DNA of 64,000 nucleotides, from assembly GCF_017357425.1 (NCBI RefSeq), contig NZ_CP014571.1:3658001-3722000 (forward strand), in the 5' to 3' direction. Below the pieces are notes generated by a model. The model saw nothing but the letters and a program-made list of their open reading frames with translations, searched no databases and was not told the origin of the DNA. This document shows, piece by piece, positions 51,089-58,474 of this stretch. Both the position numbers and the translations under genes were made by a program. The DNA comes from Arthrobacter sp. D5-1. GTDB lineage: Bacteria; Actinomycetota; Actinomycetes; Actinomycetales; Micrococcaceae. The stretch's first letter is position 1, and each line of letters opens with the position of its first letter.

Positions 51089-51534
51089 TTGAAGGCTGCC
51101 CTTGACGCGAAGCTGCTCGCTGATCTGGATGCTCCACCAACGCAGCGCCATACCGCGCAAAGGGTTTTGACCGTCTGGTTGATGAACACCAGGCGGTCAT
51201 TTCGTATTCATCGGTTCGTCAACACGTCAAAGCACGCCGGGCCATCATCGCGGTTGAGTCGGGCAATGCGCCGGTGGAACCGTTCGTGCCGCAGGAACAC
51301 GCTCCGGGTGCGGAGGCGGAGGTGGACTTCGGCGATGTGTGAGTGGATCTGGACGGCGGGCAGACTCGTTGTTACATGTACGCTTTCCGGCTTAGCAACT
51401 CTGGAAAGTCCGTTCATGGGATATATCCGACCTGCGCGCAGGAGGCTTTCTTGGAAGGCCATATCGAAGCGTTCAACACTATTGGTGCTGTCTCTGCCCG
51501 GCATATCCGGCATGACAACTCACCTCGGCGGTGA
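51089..51534 (+). pseudogene. IS21-family transposase (IstA) remnant
   Basis: Read with corrections, the segment matches the middle of IstA: LDAPPTQRHTAQRV, then after a lost base near 51169 DRLVDEHQAVISYSSVRQHV, then FVPQEHAPGAEAEVDFGDV, an in-frame TGA, and YMYAFRLSNSGKSVHGIYPT, AQEAFLEGHIEAFNTIGAVS, ARHIRHDN. The PGAEAEVDFG and QEAFLEGH blocks are typical of IS21 IstA, within its DDE catalytic domain. At least one frameshift and one stop make it dead, and no istB partner or terminal repeats are seen. It sits between the two repeat arrays. Confidence 0.7.
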
Positions 51535-51705
51535 CCGATTTCATCGAAAAAGTGGTCCCGAAACGGGTTGCCATTCTCACTGGGCTTGGAAGCATCGAAA
51601 ACGGTTTGAGGAGTCAGACCAGGTCACGAAAAATGGGTTTGGCGACAGGTCACAGTCGACAGGCAGCTTCGTCGGACGGTCTCGTGTCCGCCCACAACCG
51701 AAACG

Positions 51706-51741
51706 TCGAACGCCTTCCCCGTCATGTGGGAAGGCGTTCGA
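51706..51741. terminator. Perfect 14-bp hairpin inside the IS-remnant region
   Basis: TCGAACGCCTTCCC (51706-51719) pairs perfectly with 51728-51741 across an 8-base loop (CGTCATGT). It may be a terminator brought with the inserted DNA; no T-run follows. Confidence 0.5.
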
Positions 51742-51777
51742 TCGGTCGCCGGCACATCAGTTTCCATTTGAGCCCGC

Positions 51778-51889
51778 GGGACATGAGAGAGCGACCCACC
51801 CAAACCCGCGGGACATGAGAGAGCGACCCACCCAAACCCGCGGGACATGAGAGAGCGACCCACCCAAACCCGCGGGATGTGAGAGAGGG
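51778..51889. repeat. 32-bp-period tandem array adjoining the paaZ stop
   Basis: Units start at 51778, 51810, 51842 and 51874 (period exactly 32). The 16-bp core GGGACATGAGAGAGCG is followed in the first three by an identical 16-bp half (ACCCACCCAAACCCGC). The last core, GGGATGTGAGAGAGGG, is the exact reverse complement of the paaR-side core and ends directly at the paaZ stop codon (51890-51892). Confidence 0.8.
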
Positions 51890-53989
51890 TTACTTCTCCA
51901 CGAGGGTGAGGACGTCGTAGGTGGCCACGATTTCGTCGTTCTGGTTGGTCAGGACAGCGTCCCAAGCAACTTCGCCGTACTCGTCCGTCTCACGGGGGGT
52001 GATCTTCTTTGCGGTCAGCGTGACCCGGATCGAATCTCCCGCCGCTACTGGGGTGATGAAGCGCAGGTTCTCGAGGCCGTAGTTGGCCAGGACGGGACCG
52101 GGCGCAGGCTCCACGAAGAGGCCGGCTGCCCAGCTCAGGAGCAGGTAGCCGTGGGCAACGATGCCAGGGAAGAACGGGTTGGCTTCTGCGGCCTCCTGGT
52201 TGGTGTGGGCGTAGAACGTATCGCCCGTGGAGTTGGCAAACGCAGTGATGTCCTCGAGAGTGACCTCCCGAAGTTCCGAGCGAACCGCGTCGCCGATCCG
52301 GAGGGTGGAGAGGTGCTTGCGGAACGGGTGCTCGCCCTCGGTTTCCACCGTGAAGTTGCGGTCGGCGCCCGTGTGCCACTGGCCCGTGACGGCGGTCAGC
52401 ATGTTCGGGGAGCCCTGGATGGCGGTGCGCTGCATGTGGTGCAGGACGGAACGAATGCCACCGAGTTCCTCGCCACCACCGGCGCGGCCCGGACCGCCGT
52501 GAACCAGATGCGGAACCGGGGATCCGTGACCGGTGGAGGAGCGGGCGTCTTCACGGTTGAGCATGTGGACGCGGCCGTGGTGGGCTGCGATGCCAAGCAC
52601 CAACTCCTGCGCCACGGAAGGATCGTTGGTGCACACCGAAGCTACCAAGGAGCCGGAACCGCGGGCTGCGAGGCGGACGGCGTCGGCCAGATCCGAGTAA
52701 CCGAGCACGGAGGAAACCGGGCCGAAGGCCTCGAGCGAGTGTACTTCCTCGGCTTCGGCGTCCGCCCAGCTCAGGAGAACGGGCGACATGAAAGCGCCGT
52801 CCTCCACGACCCCCACTTCGCCGCCAACTGAGGTGACCGACGGCGTATCGAGGGATCCGTACGCAAGCTCGCCGCCGGCGTCGAGCATTGACTGAACTGC
52901 CGCGCGGACATCGGCGAGCTGTTCCAGCGACGCCAGCGCACCCATGGTGACGCCCTCGGCGCGGGGATCGCCGACGACGACGCGTTCGTTGATACGGGCG
53001 CCGATGGCAGCAGCAACATCGGCCGTGAGCGACTGGGGAACAATGATGCGGCGGATGGCCGTGCACTTCTGTCCCGCCTTGACGGTCATCTCGGTGACGA
53101 CGGCTTTGACGAAGGCGTCGAACTCCGGGGTACCGGGCACAGCGTCCGGGCCAAGGATCGCAGCGTTGAGCGAGTCGGTTTCAGACGTGAAACGGACGCC
53201 GCCTTGGACCACGTTCTTGTGGCCTTTCAACGAGTTCGCCGTTGAGGCCGATCCTGTGAAGGACACGAGGTCGCGGTAGTCGAGTTCATCCAGGATGGTC
53301 CGGGCCGAACCGGAGATCAACTGAAGGGCACCAGCCGGCAAAATGCCCGATTCGACGATGGCCTTGACCGCAGCGGCGGCCACGTAGCCCGTGGGCGTCG
53401 CCGGCTTCACTATGGTGGGAACACCGGCGAGGAAGGCGGGAGCGAACTTCTCCAGCATGCCCCACACGGGGAAGTTGAACGCATTGATCTGCACTGCGAC
53501 GCCGGGGATGCGGGTGTAGATGTGCTCGCCCGCGAACGAGCCGTCCTTGGACAGCACTTCCATGGGACCGTCCACCACGACCTGCGAGTTGGGCAATTCA
53601 CGGCGGCCCTTGGAGCCGAAAGTGAAGAGCACGCCAATGCCGCCGTCAATGTCGATCATGTTGTCGATCTTGGTGGCGCCGCTCTGCGACGAGGACTCGT
53701 ACAACTCCTCACGGCGGCCGTTAAGGTACTGGGCAAGCTCCTTGAGCTTGAGCGCACGCTGGTGGAACGTCAGCTTCCCGAGTTCAGTTTGGCCTGTGGT
53801 GCGGGCGAAATTCACGACGGCGGCAAGGTCCAGTCCGTCGGTGCTCACGTTGGCCAGGACTTCACCGGTGCTGGCATCGCGGACCGGGACCTTCCTGGCG
53901 TCGGGTGCCGGGGTCCACCAGGCATCCTGAACGTAGCTGGGGACGGTTGCAACGGCTGTGGTTTCCGGGGCGACTGCGGTAGTGGTCAT
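51890..53989 (-). CDS. paaZ: Bifunctional PaaZ: aldehyde dehydrogenase and oxepin-CoA hydrolase
   Basis: PaaZ opens oxepin-CoA and oxidises the resulting semialdehyde to 3-oxo-5,6-dehydrosuberyl-CoA. The 699-residue protein has an aldehyde dehydrogenase part (about 1-520) with INAFNFPVWGMLEKFAPAFL, LVSFTGSASTANSL, the general-base Glu270 and nucleophile Cys309 in MTVKAGQKCTAIRRI. Its C-terminal MaoC/hotdog hydratase part (about 560-699) has ITAFANSTGDTFYAHTNQEA and NPFFPGIVAHGYLLLSWAAG with the Asp/His dyad. Start at 53989 is chosen. It is transcribed alone from its own PaaR-type promoter and converges on paaR. Confidence 0.95.
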   Translation of the reverse strand: MTTTAVAPETTAVATVPSYVQDAWWTPAPDARKVPVRDASTGEVLANVSTDGLDLAAVVNFARTTGQTELGKLTFHQRALKLKELAQYLNGRREELYESSSQSGATKIDNMIDIDGGIGVLFTFGSKGRRELPNSQVVVDGPMEVLSKDGSFAGEHIYTRIPGVAVQINAFNFPVWGMLEKFAPAFLAGVPTIVKPATPTGYVAAAAVKAIVESGILPAGALQLISGSARTILDELDYRDLVSFTGSASTANSLKGHKNVVQGGVRFTSETDSLNAAILGPDAVPGTPEFDAFVKAVVTEMTVKAGQKCTAIRRIIVPQSLTADVAAAIGARINERVVVGDPRAEGVTMGALASLEQLADVRAAVQSMLDAGGELAYGSLDTPSVTSVGGEVGVVEDGAFMSPVLLSWADAEAEEVHSLEAFGPVSSVLGYSDLADAVRLAARGSGSLVASVCTNDPSVAQELVLGIAAHHGRVHMLNREDARSSTGHGSPVPHLVHGGPGRAGGGEELGGIRSVLHHMQRTAIQGSPNMLTAVTGQWHTGADRNFTVETEGEHPFRKHLSTLRIGDAVRSELREVTLEDITAFANSTGDTFYAHTNQEAAEANPFFPGIVAHGYLLLSWAAGLFVEPAPGPVLANYGLENLRFITPVAAGDSIRVTLTAKKITPRETDEYGEVAWDAVLTNQNDEIVATYDVLTLVEK

Positions 53990-54050
53990 CGTCGACGGGT
54001 CCTTCCAAGGCACGTGAAATCGGCACGGTCATTGCTGGCTGGAGCCAACA

Positions 54051-54076
54051 TTACTGACCGGCCGTTCGGTAATATA
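54051..54076 (-). promoter_or_regulatory. paaZ promoter with PaaR operator
   Basis: The best copy of the operator, 22 bp at 54051-54072, has halves TTACTGACCGG and CCGTTCGGTAA, which match as an inverted repeat at 9 of 11 positions. On the minus strand the -10 candidate TATATT (54071-54076) overlaps it. The -35 is weak. Confidence 0.8.
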
Positions 54077-54156
54077 TACAGGGTACATGAATGCCCGGAG
54101 GAGTACAGCAGTTATTTTGCGGGACGCCCCTATCCGGGACGTCCCTGCGGGGAGGC

Positions 54157-55140
54157 TTAGCCCTTGCCGCCCAACTTCTTCGCCAACAACAGCGGCTTCT
54201 TGAGGAACTCCCCCACACTGGTCCGGGCAATGACCGTCTGGTTCAGGGCATCCAGCCGCTCCAGAACATGGTCCAGCTTGGCACCTGCCTCGTCGAGGCG
54301 ACGCTCCTGCGCGCGGATGAGCTCTTCCTGCTCAGCCAGGACGCGGGTCAGGTACAGCATCCCGCCAAGCCCTCCCTGGGCGACGCCATCGCGAAGATGC
54401 TCATCGCGGACCAAGGCATCGTAGCGGGCATGTTCGGCGGCCTTTGCGAAAATGCTGTTGCCATCATGTCCCTCGGACTCCGGCCGTTGAGACCAAAACG
54501 CGAGCGGTTCGCCGTCGATAAACCCCACGCGCGAGTGGCTGAGGGTGCGCAAGTGGAACTCCCAGTCGCCCACCACGGGGAGGTCCTCGTTGTAGTAGCC
54601 CACAGCATCGTGCAGGCTCCGGCGGTACAGGAAGGAAATGGGAACGGCCCGGTTGATCTTCAGCATGTCCGCAAGGGTGATCTGCTGCATACCCGCCCAG
54701 AAGAGCTCACGGCGGATCGGCTCAATCCGGTCCCCCACCAGTTCCTCGATGACGATCTCGGTCCGGACCATGACGCCGCTTTCGGCTCCATGCGCAGGCT
54801 CATCCAGGTAAGCCACGGTGCTCTCCAGGAAGTTCGGGGCCCAGAAGTCATCGTCATCATGGATCACAATGAACTCACCGGATCCGGCTTTGATACCCGC
54901 GTTCGACGCCGCTTCCATCCCCACGGACTCGGAATGGTGGAGCGTGGTGATCCGCTCCCGCTCGCCGTCGGCCCGCTGGGACGTGAGGCGATCGACGTCG
55001 GCCGGGTTGCCGCCGTCGTTCACAATCACCAACTCGAAGTCCTGGAACGTCTGGGCGAAAATGTCGTCCAAGGCCCGGGCCAGGAAAAGCGGGCGGTTCT
55101 TGGTTCGGGTCACGATGGTGACGCGGGCACCAGCATTCAT
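54157..55140 (-). CDS. Glycosyltransferase family 2
   Basis: A 327-residue GT-A enzyme. Motifs are VTIVTRTKNRPLFLARALDD, IFAQTFQDFELVIVNDGGNP, SEFIVIHDDDDFWAPNFLES-like (GEFIVIHDDDDFWAPNFLES, holding the DxD metal site), and INRAVPISFLYRRSLHDAVG. A C-terminal helix pair (LAEQEELIRAQERRLDEAGA) suggests oligomer contacts. ATG 55140 is preferred to TTG 55173. It lies 30 bases after the tyrosine phosphatase gene on the same strand; that pairing suggests surface glycan synthesis control, but is not certain. Confidence 0.85.
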   Translation of the reverse strand: MNAGARVTIVTRTKNRPLFLARALDDIFAQTFQDFELVIVNDGGNPADVDRLTSQRADGERERITTLHHSESVGMEAASNAGIKAGSGEFIVIHDDDDFWAPNFLESTVAYLDEPAHGAESGVMVRTEIVIEELVGDRIEPIRRELFWAGMQQITLADMLKINRAVPISFLYRRSLHDAVGYYNEDLPVVGDWEFHLRTLSHSRVGFIDGEPLAFWSQRPESEGHDGNSIFAKAAEHARYDALVRDEHLRDGVAQGGLGGMLYLTRVLAEQEELIRAQERRLDEAGAKLDHVLERLDALNQTVIARTSVGEFLKKPLLLAKKLGGKG

Positions 55141-55169
55141 GGCAGGTCCGTTCCGTTCGGCAAGTGTGA

Positions 55170-55910
55170 TCAATCCTGCATGTTAGCAGCGCGCGGAAGC
55201 GCAGGGACCAGCTTCGCCCGAACCGCCGCGATCTCCAGCTCAGAGACCCCGTTGGCCGCCAGGAAAGCCACCGCGTCGATCGAACCAAGGAAGTCCCGCA
55301 GGCCCGCCCGCCGCTGCGCCAACAGGGCCTCAAGCTCGTCGTCAGAGAGGTACGGATCATGGGCGTGCGGGGCGCCATGCGTTCGATGCCGCTCGTTGAT
55401 CCCACGGGCGGCGAGCTCGTAGCCACGAACGATGTCCTCGTCACCCATACCCGCCAGCCGCTGCAGCATCAGCGCGATCACCCCGCTGCGGTCCCTGCCC
55501 GCCGAACAATGAACCACCACCTTCCCCGGCGAAGAAGCTATCGCTTTGAAAACCGCCGCGATCTTCTCCCCGAAAAGATGCAAATAGTCACCGTACTGCG
55601 CCGGGTCCTTCAGATACGGGCCGAACAACTCATTGAAGTCGCTGTGGTCCGGATCCTCAGTGGGGCAATGGACGACGTCGATACGCGCCTTCACGTCATT
55701 TGGCACCTCGGGATCGGTGTCGCGTTGGCGACGCTCCCGGGAGGCGCGGAGATCGATCACGGTGCGGACGCCGTCGTCGTACATCTGCTGCCAACCCGTC
55801 TCGGTGACCCATTCGTGCCGGCCCATCCGGTAGACGTCCCCGGCAATTCTCCAGGCGTTGACTGCACCGTCCCAGCGAACGGCTTGGTGAGCTGACGTGG
55901 TTCCTTCCAT
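55170..55910 (-). CDS. Tyrosine-protein phosphatase (PTP-like)
   Basis: A 246-residue phosphatase of the actinobacterial PtpB/DSP-like group. It opens RWDGAVNAWRIAGDVYRMGR and has TVIDLRASRERRQR, then the signature VVVHCSAGRDRSGVIALMLQ with nucleophile Cys135 and Arg141. The C-terminal part is helical. Such enzymes remove phosphate from tyrosine or phosphoinositide. Transcribed ahead of a GT2 gene with a 30-base gap. Cytoplasmic or secreted without signal peptide; targets unknown. Confidence 0.88.
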   Translation of the reverse strand: MEGTTSAHQAVRWDGAVNAWRIAGDVYRMGRHEWVTETGWQQMYDDGVRTVIDLRASRERRQRDTDPEVPNDVKARIDVVHCPTEDPDHSDFNELFGPYLKDPAQYGDYLHLFGEKIAAVFKAIASSPGKVVVHCSAGRDRSGVIALMLQRLAGMGDEDIVRGYELAARGINERHRTHGAPHAHDPYLSDDELEALLAQRRAGLRDFLGSIDAVAFLAANGVSELEIAAVRAKLVPALPRAANMQD

Positions 55911-56026
55911 AGGAGCCAGCTAAGCACATTGAGGATAAGTGCGTGAGGGTACCGCCGAGGGGTTGGCTCTCAGCACTTTCGAGCGTGCATACTGCCGAAA
56001 GCCCGCTCCTCGACGAACGCGTAGAC

Positions 56027-56902
56027 CTAACGCTTGGCCAACTGGGCCGGCTTGACGGCGGAGACCAGCGCGGCTGCGTATGCCTGATGCCCTGCAATGT
56101 TTGGATGGAAGTTGGCGTCCGGGAGAGGCAGCCTGAAGTCCAGGACGATCCACGGCACCAGGGAATTCGCAGCGTGGCCGGCGAACCTCTTAGTGACGTC
56201 AATGAACTTCGCGTTGGTCCTACTGTCAGCGACCGCCTTGGCGATGGTTGAGTTCAGAGCGTCGATGGCCTGATTGACCTTTTCTTGGTTCTGGACAGGA
56301 ATGACCGGCGCACCATTGACGGGATCAAAAAGTCGCGGGTAGCCCATGACAGCAATGGTTGCCTGCGGAGCCGAAGCTTGAGTGGTTTGGTAGATACCCT
56401 CAAGTCCGGCCTCAAGCACGGGGAGGTTGGCGATGATCGCGTTAACGGTCCCTGCACACGTCACGGTGTCCGGAGTCGCGCAAGCCTGAAGCGCCAAAAG
56501 GCTTCCCGCATCGATGGCGCCGGCGGTGATGCTCACCAACTCGGCATTTCGGAGTGCGGTTTGGCCGGACGCGATCTGTTCAACTACGGACGGTGCACCG
56601 TTGTAAAAAGGACCCCCGGGTACGAGCAGGGCTCCGTGGCAAGCGAGGTTCTCAAGTAAGTTGACCCGGCCAGTATCCGCAACCACGTCCACATAGCCAG
56701 GGTGGCTCTGCCAGCAAAGGGCGTCCCGGTAGAGCCCTCCTGCGCCAGTCCCCGCCGTGTACGAATCACCGAGCGCCACGTAGTCAGCTGATGGTGGCGG
56801 TGCGGCATTGGCAGGACTCCCAACGAATCCCAACGAAAGTCCCACGACAGCGAGCCCTCCCACTAAAGCCGCCAGCCGTCGTCGTGCTTGATGAGTTGCC
56901 AT
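56027..56902 (-). CDS. Secreted SGNH/GDSL hydrolase
   Basis: An exported esterase-type enzyme of 291 residues. The signal peptide (about 1-33) ends PANA. Block I is VALGDSYTAGTGAGGLYRDA with nucleophile Ser47; CWQSHPGYVDVVADTGRVNL and LVSITAGAIDAGSLLALQAC correspond to blocks II-III (Gly and the usual Asn replaced by Asp), and the Asp-x-x-His block is DANFHPNIAGHQAYAAAL. In the SEST-like subfamily the substrate is a lipid or acyl ester. The block III residue NDA-type Asn is not evident. Monocistronic. Confidence 0.85.
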   Translation of the reverse strand: MATHQARRRLAALVGGLAVVGLSLGFVGSPANAAPPPSADYVALGDSYTAGTGAGGLYRDALCWQSHPGYVDVVADTGRVNLLENLACHGALLVPGGPFYNGAPSVVEQIASGQTALRNAELVSITAGAIDAGSLLALQACATPDTVTCAGTVNAIIANLPVLEAGLEGIYQTTQASAPQATIAVMGYPRLFDPVNGAPVIPVQNQEKVNQAIDALNSTIAKAVADSRTNAKFIDVTKRFAGHAANSLVPWIVLDFRLPLPDANFHPNIAGHQAYAAALVSAVKPAQLAKR

Positions 56903-57050
56903 GATTTCCCCTTCGTACTCCTCAAATGGGGCTCCGGCACTCCGAAAGAGCGGAGGTCACGGCTCGCCCCACCACTCGGCCGCATACCGGGGCAATGTGT
57001 TGGCTAGAATACGCCTGATGGCGCGTGGGCAACAGGCCTTGACAGGGGCC

Positions 57051-57107
57051 CGAGGGGCGAGCTCTCGGGGGTAACGAGGGCACAAGCAGGCGAGAACCCA
57101 CCTCTCG
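57051..57107. repeat. 57-bp palindromic intergenic element, copy 1
   Basis: Begins CGAGGGGCGAGCTCTCG and ends CGAGAACCCACCTCTCG, with GGTAACGAGGGCACAAGCAGG between. It aligns base for base with 57134-57190 and 63547-63603. Terminal arms are imperfect inverted repeats. Confidence 0.75.
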
Positions 57108-57133
57108 GCACACGCACACCCCACCACCCTCAC

Positions 57134-57190
57134 CGAAGGGTCAGCTCTCGCGGGTAACAAGGGCACAAACAGGCGAGAACCCACCCCCCG
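57134..57190. repeat. 57-bp palindromic intergenic element, copy 2
   Basis: Same 57-base length and order as copy 1, 26 bases away and in the same orientation. Begins CGAAGGGTCAGCTCTCG. Arms are more diverged than in copy 3. Confidence 0.7.
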
Positions 57191-57249
57191 GCGTGCAAAG
57201 CGAGAGGGACTTAGCGAGCAGGTTTCGGGAATCGAACCAGGCAAGACCC

Positions 57250-57310
57250 TTGCGAAGCCCGAGTGACCCATGTCATACTCATTCTCGATGCGCATCGACG
57301 ATACGTATCG
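57250..57310 (+). promoter_or_regulatory. LacI-gene promoter with tandem palindromic operators
   Basis: TTGCGA (57250-57255) and CATACT (57274-57279) are 18 bases apart. Two 12-bp perfect palindromes, CGATGCGCATCG (57286-57297) and CGATACGTATCG (57299-57310), follow with centres 13 bp apart. The same pair recurs at 58420-58444, so the regulator likely represses itself. Confidence 0.75.
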
Positions 57311-57353
57311 ACAACCATCACAACTGTTCAGCAGCGAGCAAAAGGAGGCCAGC

Positions 57354-58376
57354 ATGCCCACTAGCAAGGACGTAGCCCAGGCCGCCGGAGTAGCTCAAAG
57401 CACGGTCTCCTACGTCTTGAGTGGCAAGCGGCCCATCTCCGAGAAGACCCGGAAAAAGGTTGAGGACGCCATAGAGCAGCTCACCTACCAGCCCAACGCT
57501 GGGGCACGAGCCCTGGCTGGGCGCAGGACCCACGTGATCGGCCTGGTCATTCCGTTCATCCCTGAACTGGAGATGGGTTCGATCATGGAGTTCGTCTCCG
57601 TAATCGCTTCCACGGCACGGCAATATGACCACGACATTCTGCTGGTGACGGAAGACGAGGGGGCCGCCGGGCTGCGTCGCGTCGTCGGTCAACAAATCTG
57701 CGATGGACTGATCCTCATGCAGGTTGAGGACGAGGACGAACGGCTCCCCATCGCGCGGAGCCTGAACGTGCCGGTGCTACTGATCGGCATCCCCCGCGAC
57801 CCGTCCGGGTTGGTGTGCATCGACGCGGACTTCGAAATGGCCGGCGATCAGTGCGTCCGGGACTTGGCCAAAGCCGGGCACGACGTCATTTCAATCATCG
57901 ACTGGCAGCCGGCAGTGGTGAACCGGCATGTAAATTACGTGGAACGGTTCATGGGCGGAGCGGATGAGGCCGCCAAGAGCCTGGAGGTGACGGTTCAGCA
58001 CTTCCCAGGCGGCGCGGACGTCAGCATCATCACCGACTCCGTGGATAAAGCACTGGCCGCAACCCACGGCAAGCCAGCGTTCATTGCACCGGACCGTACA
58101 GTCCAAGACATCTTGCGTCGGGCATTGGCCGCCCGAGGACTCACGCCAGGCGTAGATGTCTCAGTCATCGGCAGCGCATCTCCAACGCTTGCAGAACTCC
58201 AGCCCATTCCCCTCTCCACCATTGACCTCCGCCCGGCTGAAGTTTCCCGCCGCGCGGTGAAGATTATTTGCGACCTCCTCGAAGCCGAGAACCAGGGACC
58301 ACACGAATCCCTGGAACTTGTACCTACGGTCATTACGCACCGTGCAAGCACGCTCCGCCCACCCAACGGCAGCTAA
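57354..58376 (+). CDS. LacI-family transcriptional regulator
   Basis: A 340-residue regulator. The HTH (about 2-25) is PTSKDVAQAAGVAQSTVSYV with the hinge LAGRRTHVIGLVIP, followed by a periplasmic-binding-protein-like effector domain (QQICDGLILMQVEDED, PVLLIGIPRDPSGLVCIDAD, ALAARGLTPGVDVSVIG). Start at 57354 has AAAGGAGG 6 bases upstream; an upstream in-frame codon at 57270 overlaps the operators. It heads a sugar transport and catabolism cluster, so an incoming sugar or its derivative is the likely inducer. Paired palindromes at its own and the downstream promoter support this role. Confidence 0.92.
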   Translation: MPTSKDVAQAAGVAQSTVSYVLSGKRPISEKTRKKVEDAIEQLTYQPNAGARALAGRRTHVIGLVIPFIPELEMGSIMEFVSVIASTARQYDHDILLVTEDEGAAGLRRVVGQQICDGLILMQVEDEDERLPIARSLNVPVLLIGIPRDPSGLVCIDADFEMAGDQCVRDLAKAGHDVISIIDWQPAVVNRHVNYVERFMGGADEAAKSLEVTVQHFPGGADVSIITDSVDKALAATHGKPAFIAPDRTVQDILRRALAARGLTPGVDVSVIGSASPTLAELQPIPLSTIDLRPAEVSRRAVKIICDLLEAENQGPHESLELVPTVITHRASTLRPPNGS

Positions 58377-58419
58377 ACACCCTCTGTAACCACCTGCTCT
58401 ACCTCGATTCCGAAATCAT

Positions 58420-58444
58420 CGATGCGCATCGTCGATACGCATCG
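58420..58444 (+). promoter_or_regulatory. Tandem LacI-type operators before the binding-protein gene
   Basis: CGATGCGCATCG (58420-58431) and CGATACGCATCG (58433-58444) have the same order, sequence type and 13-bp centre spacing as at 57286-57310, 31 bases before the ATG at 58475. Confidence 0.8.
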
Positions 58445-58474
58445 ATAAATCGATCCCCACAAAAGGAACAGACA

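Noticed and set aside
50826..51889. 32-bp-period arrays as a CRISPR
   Set aside because: Only four units per side, the 'spacer' halves are themselves mostly repeated, cores are 16 bp and no cas genes are near.
56903..56970. 5'-terminal hairpin before the SGNH hydrolase gene
   Set aside because: CTCCG/CGGAG with a 6-base loop exists near 56940-56955, but no -10 box lies at the right distance, so it was not counted in the hairpin class.
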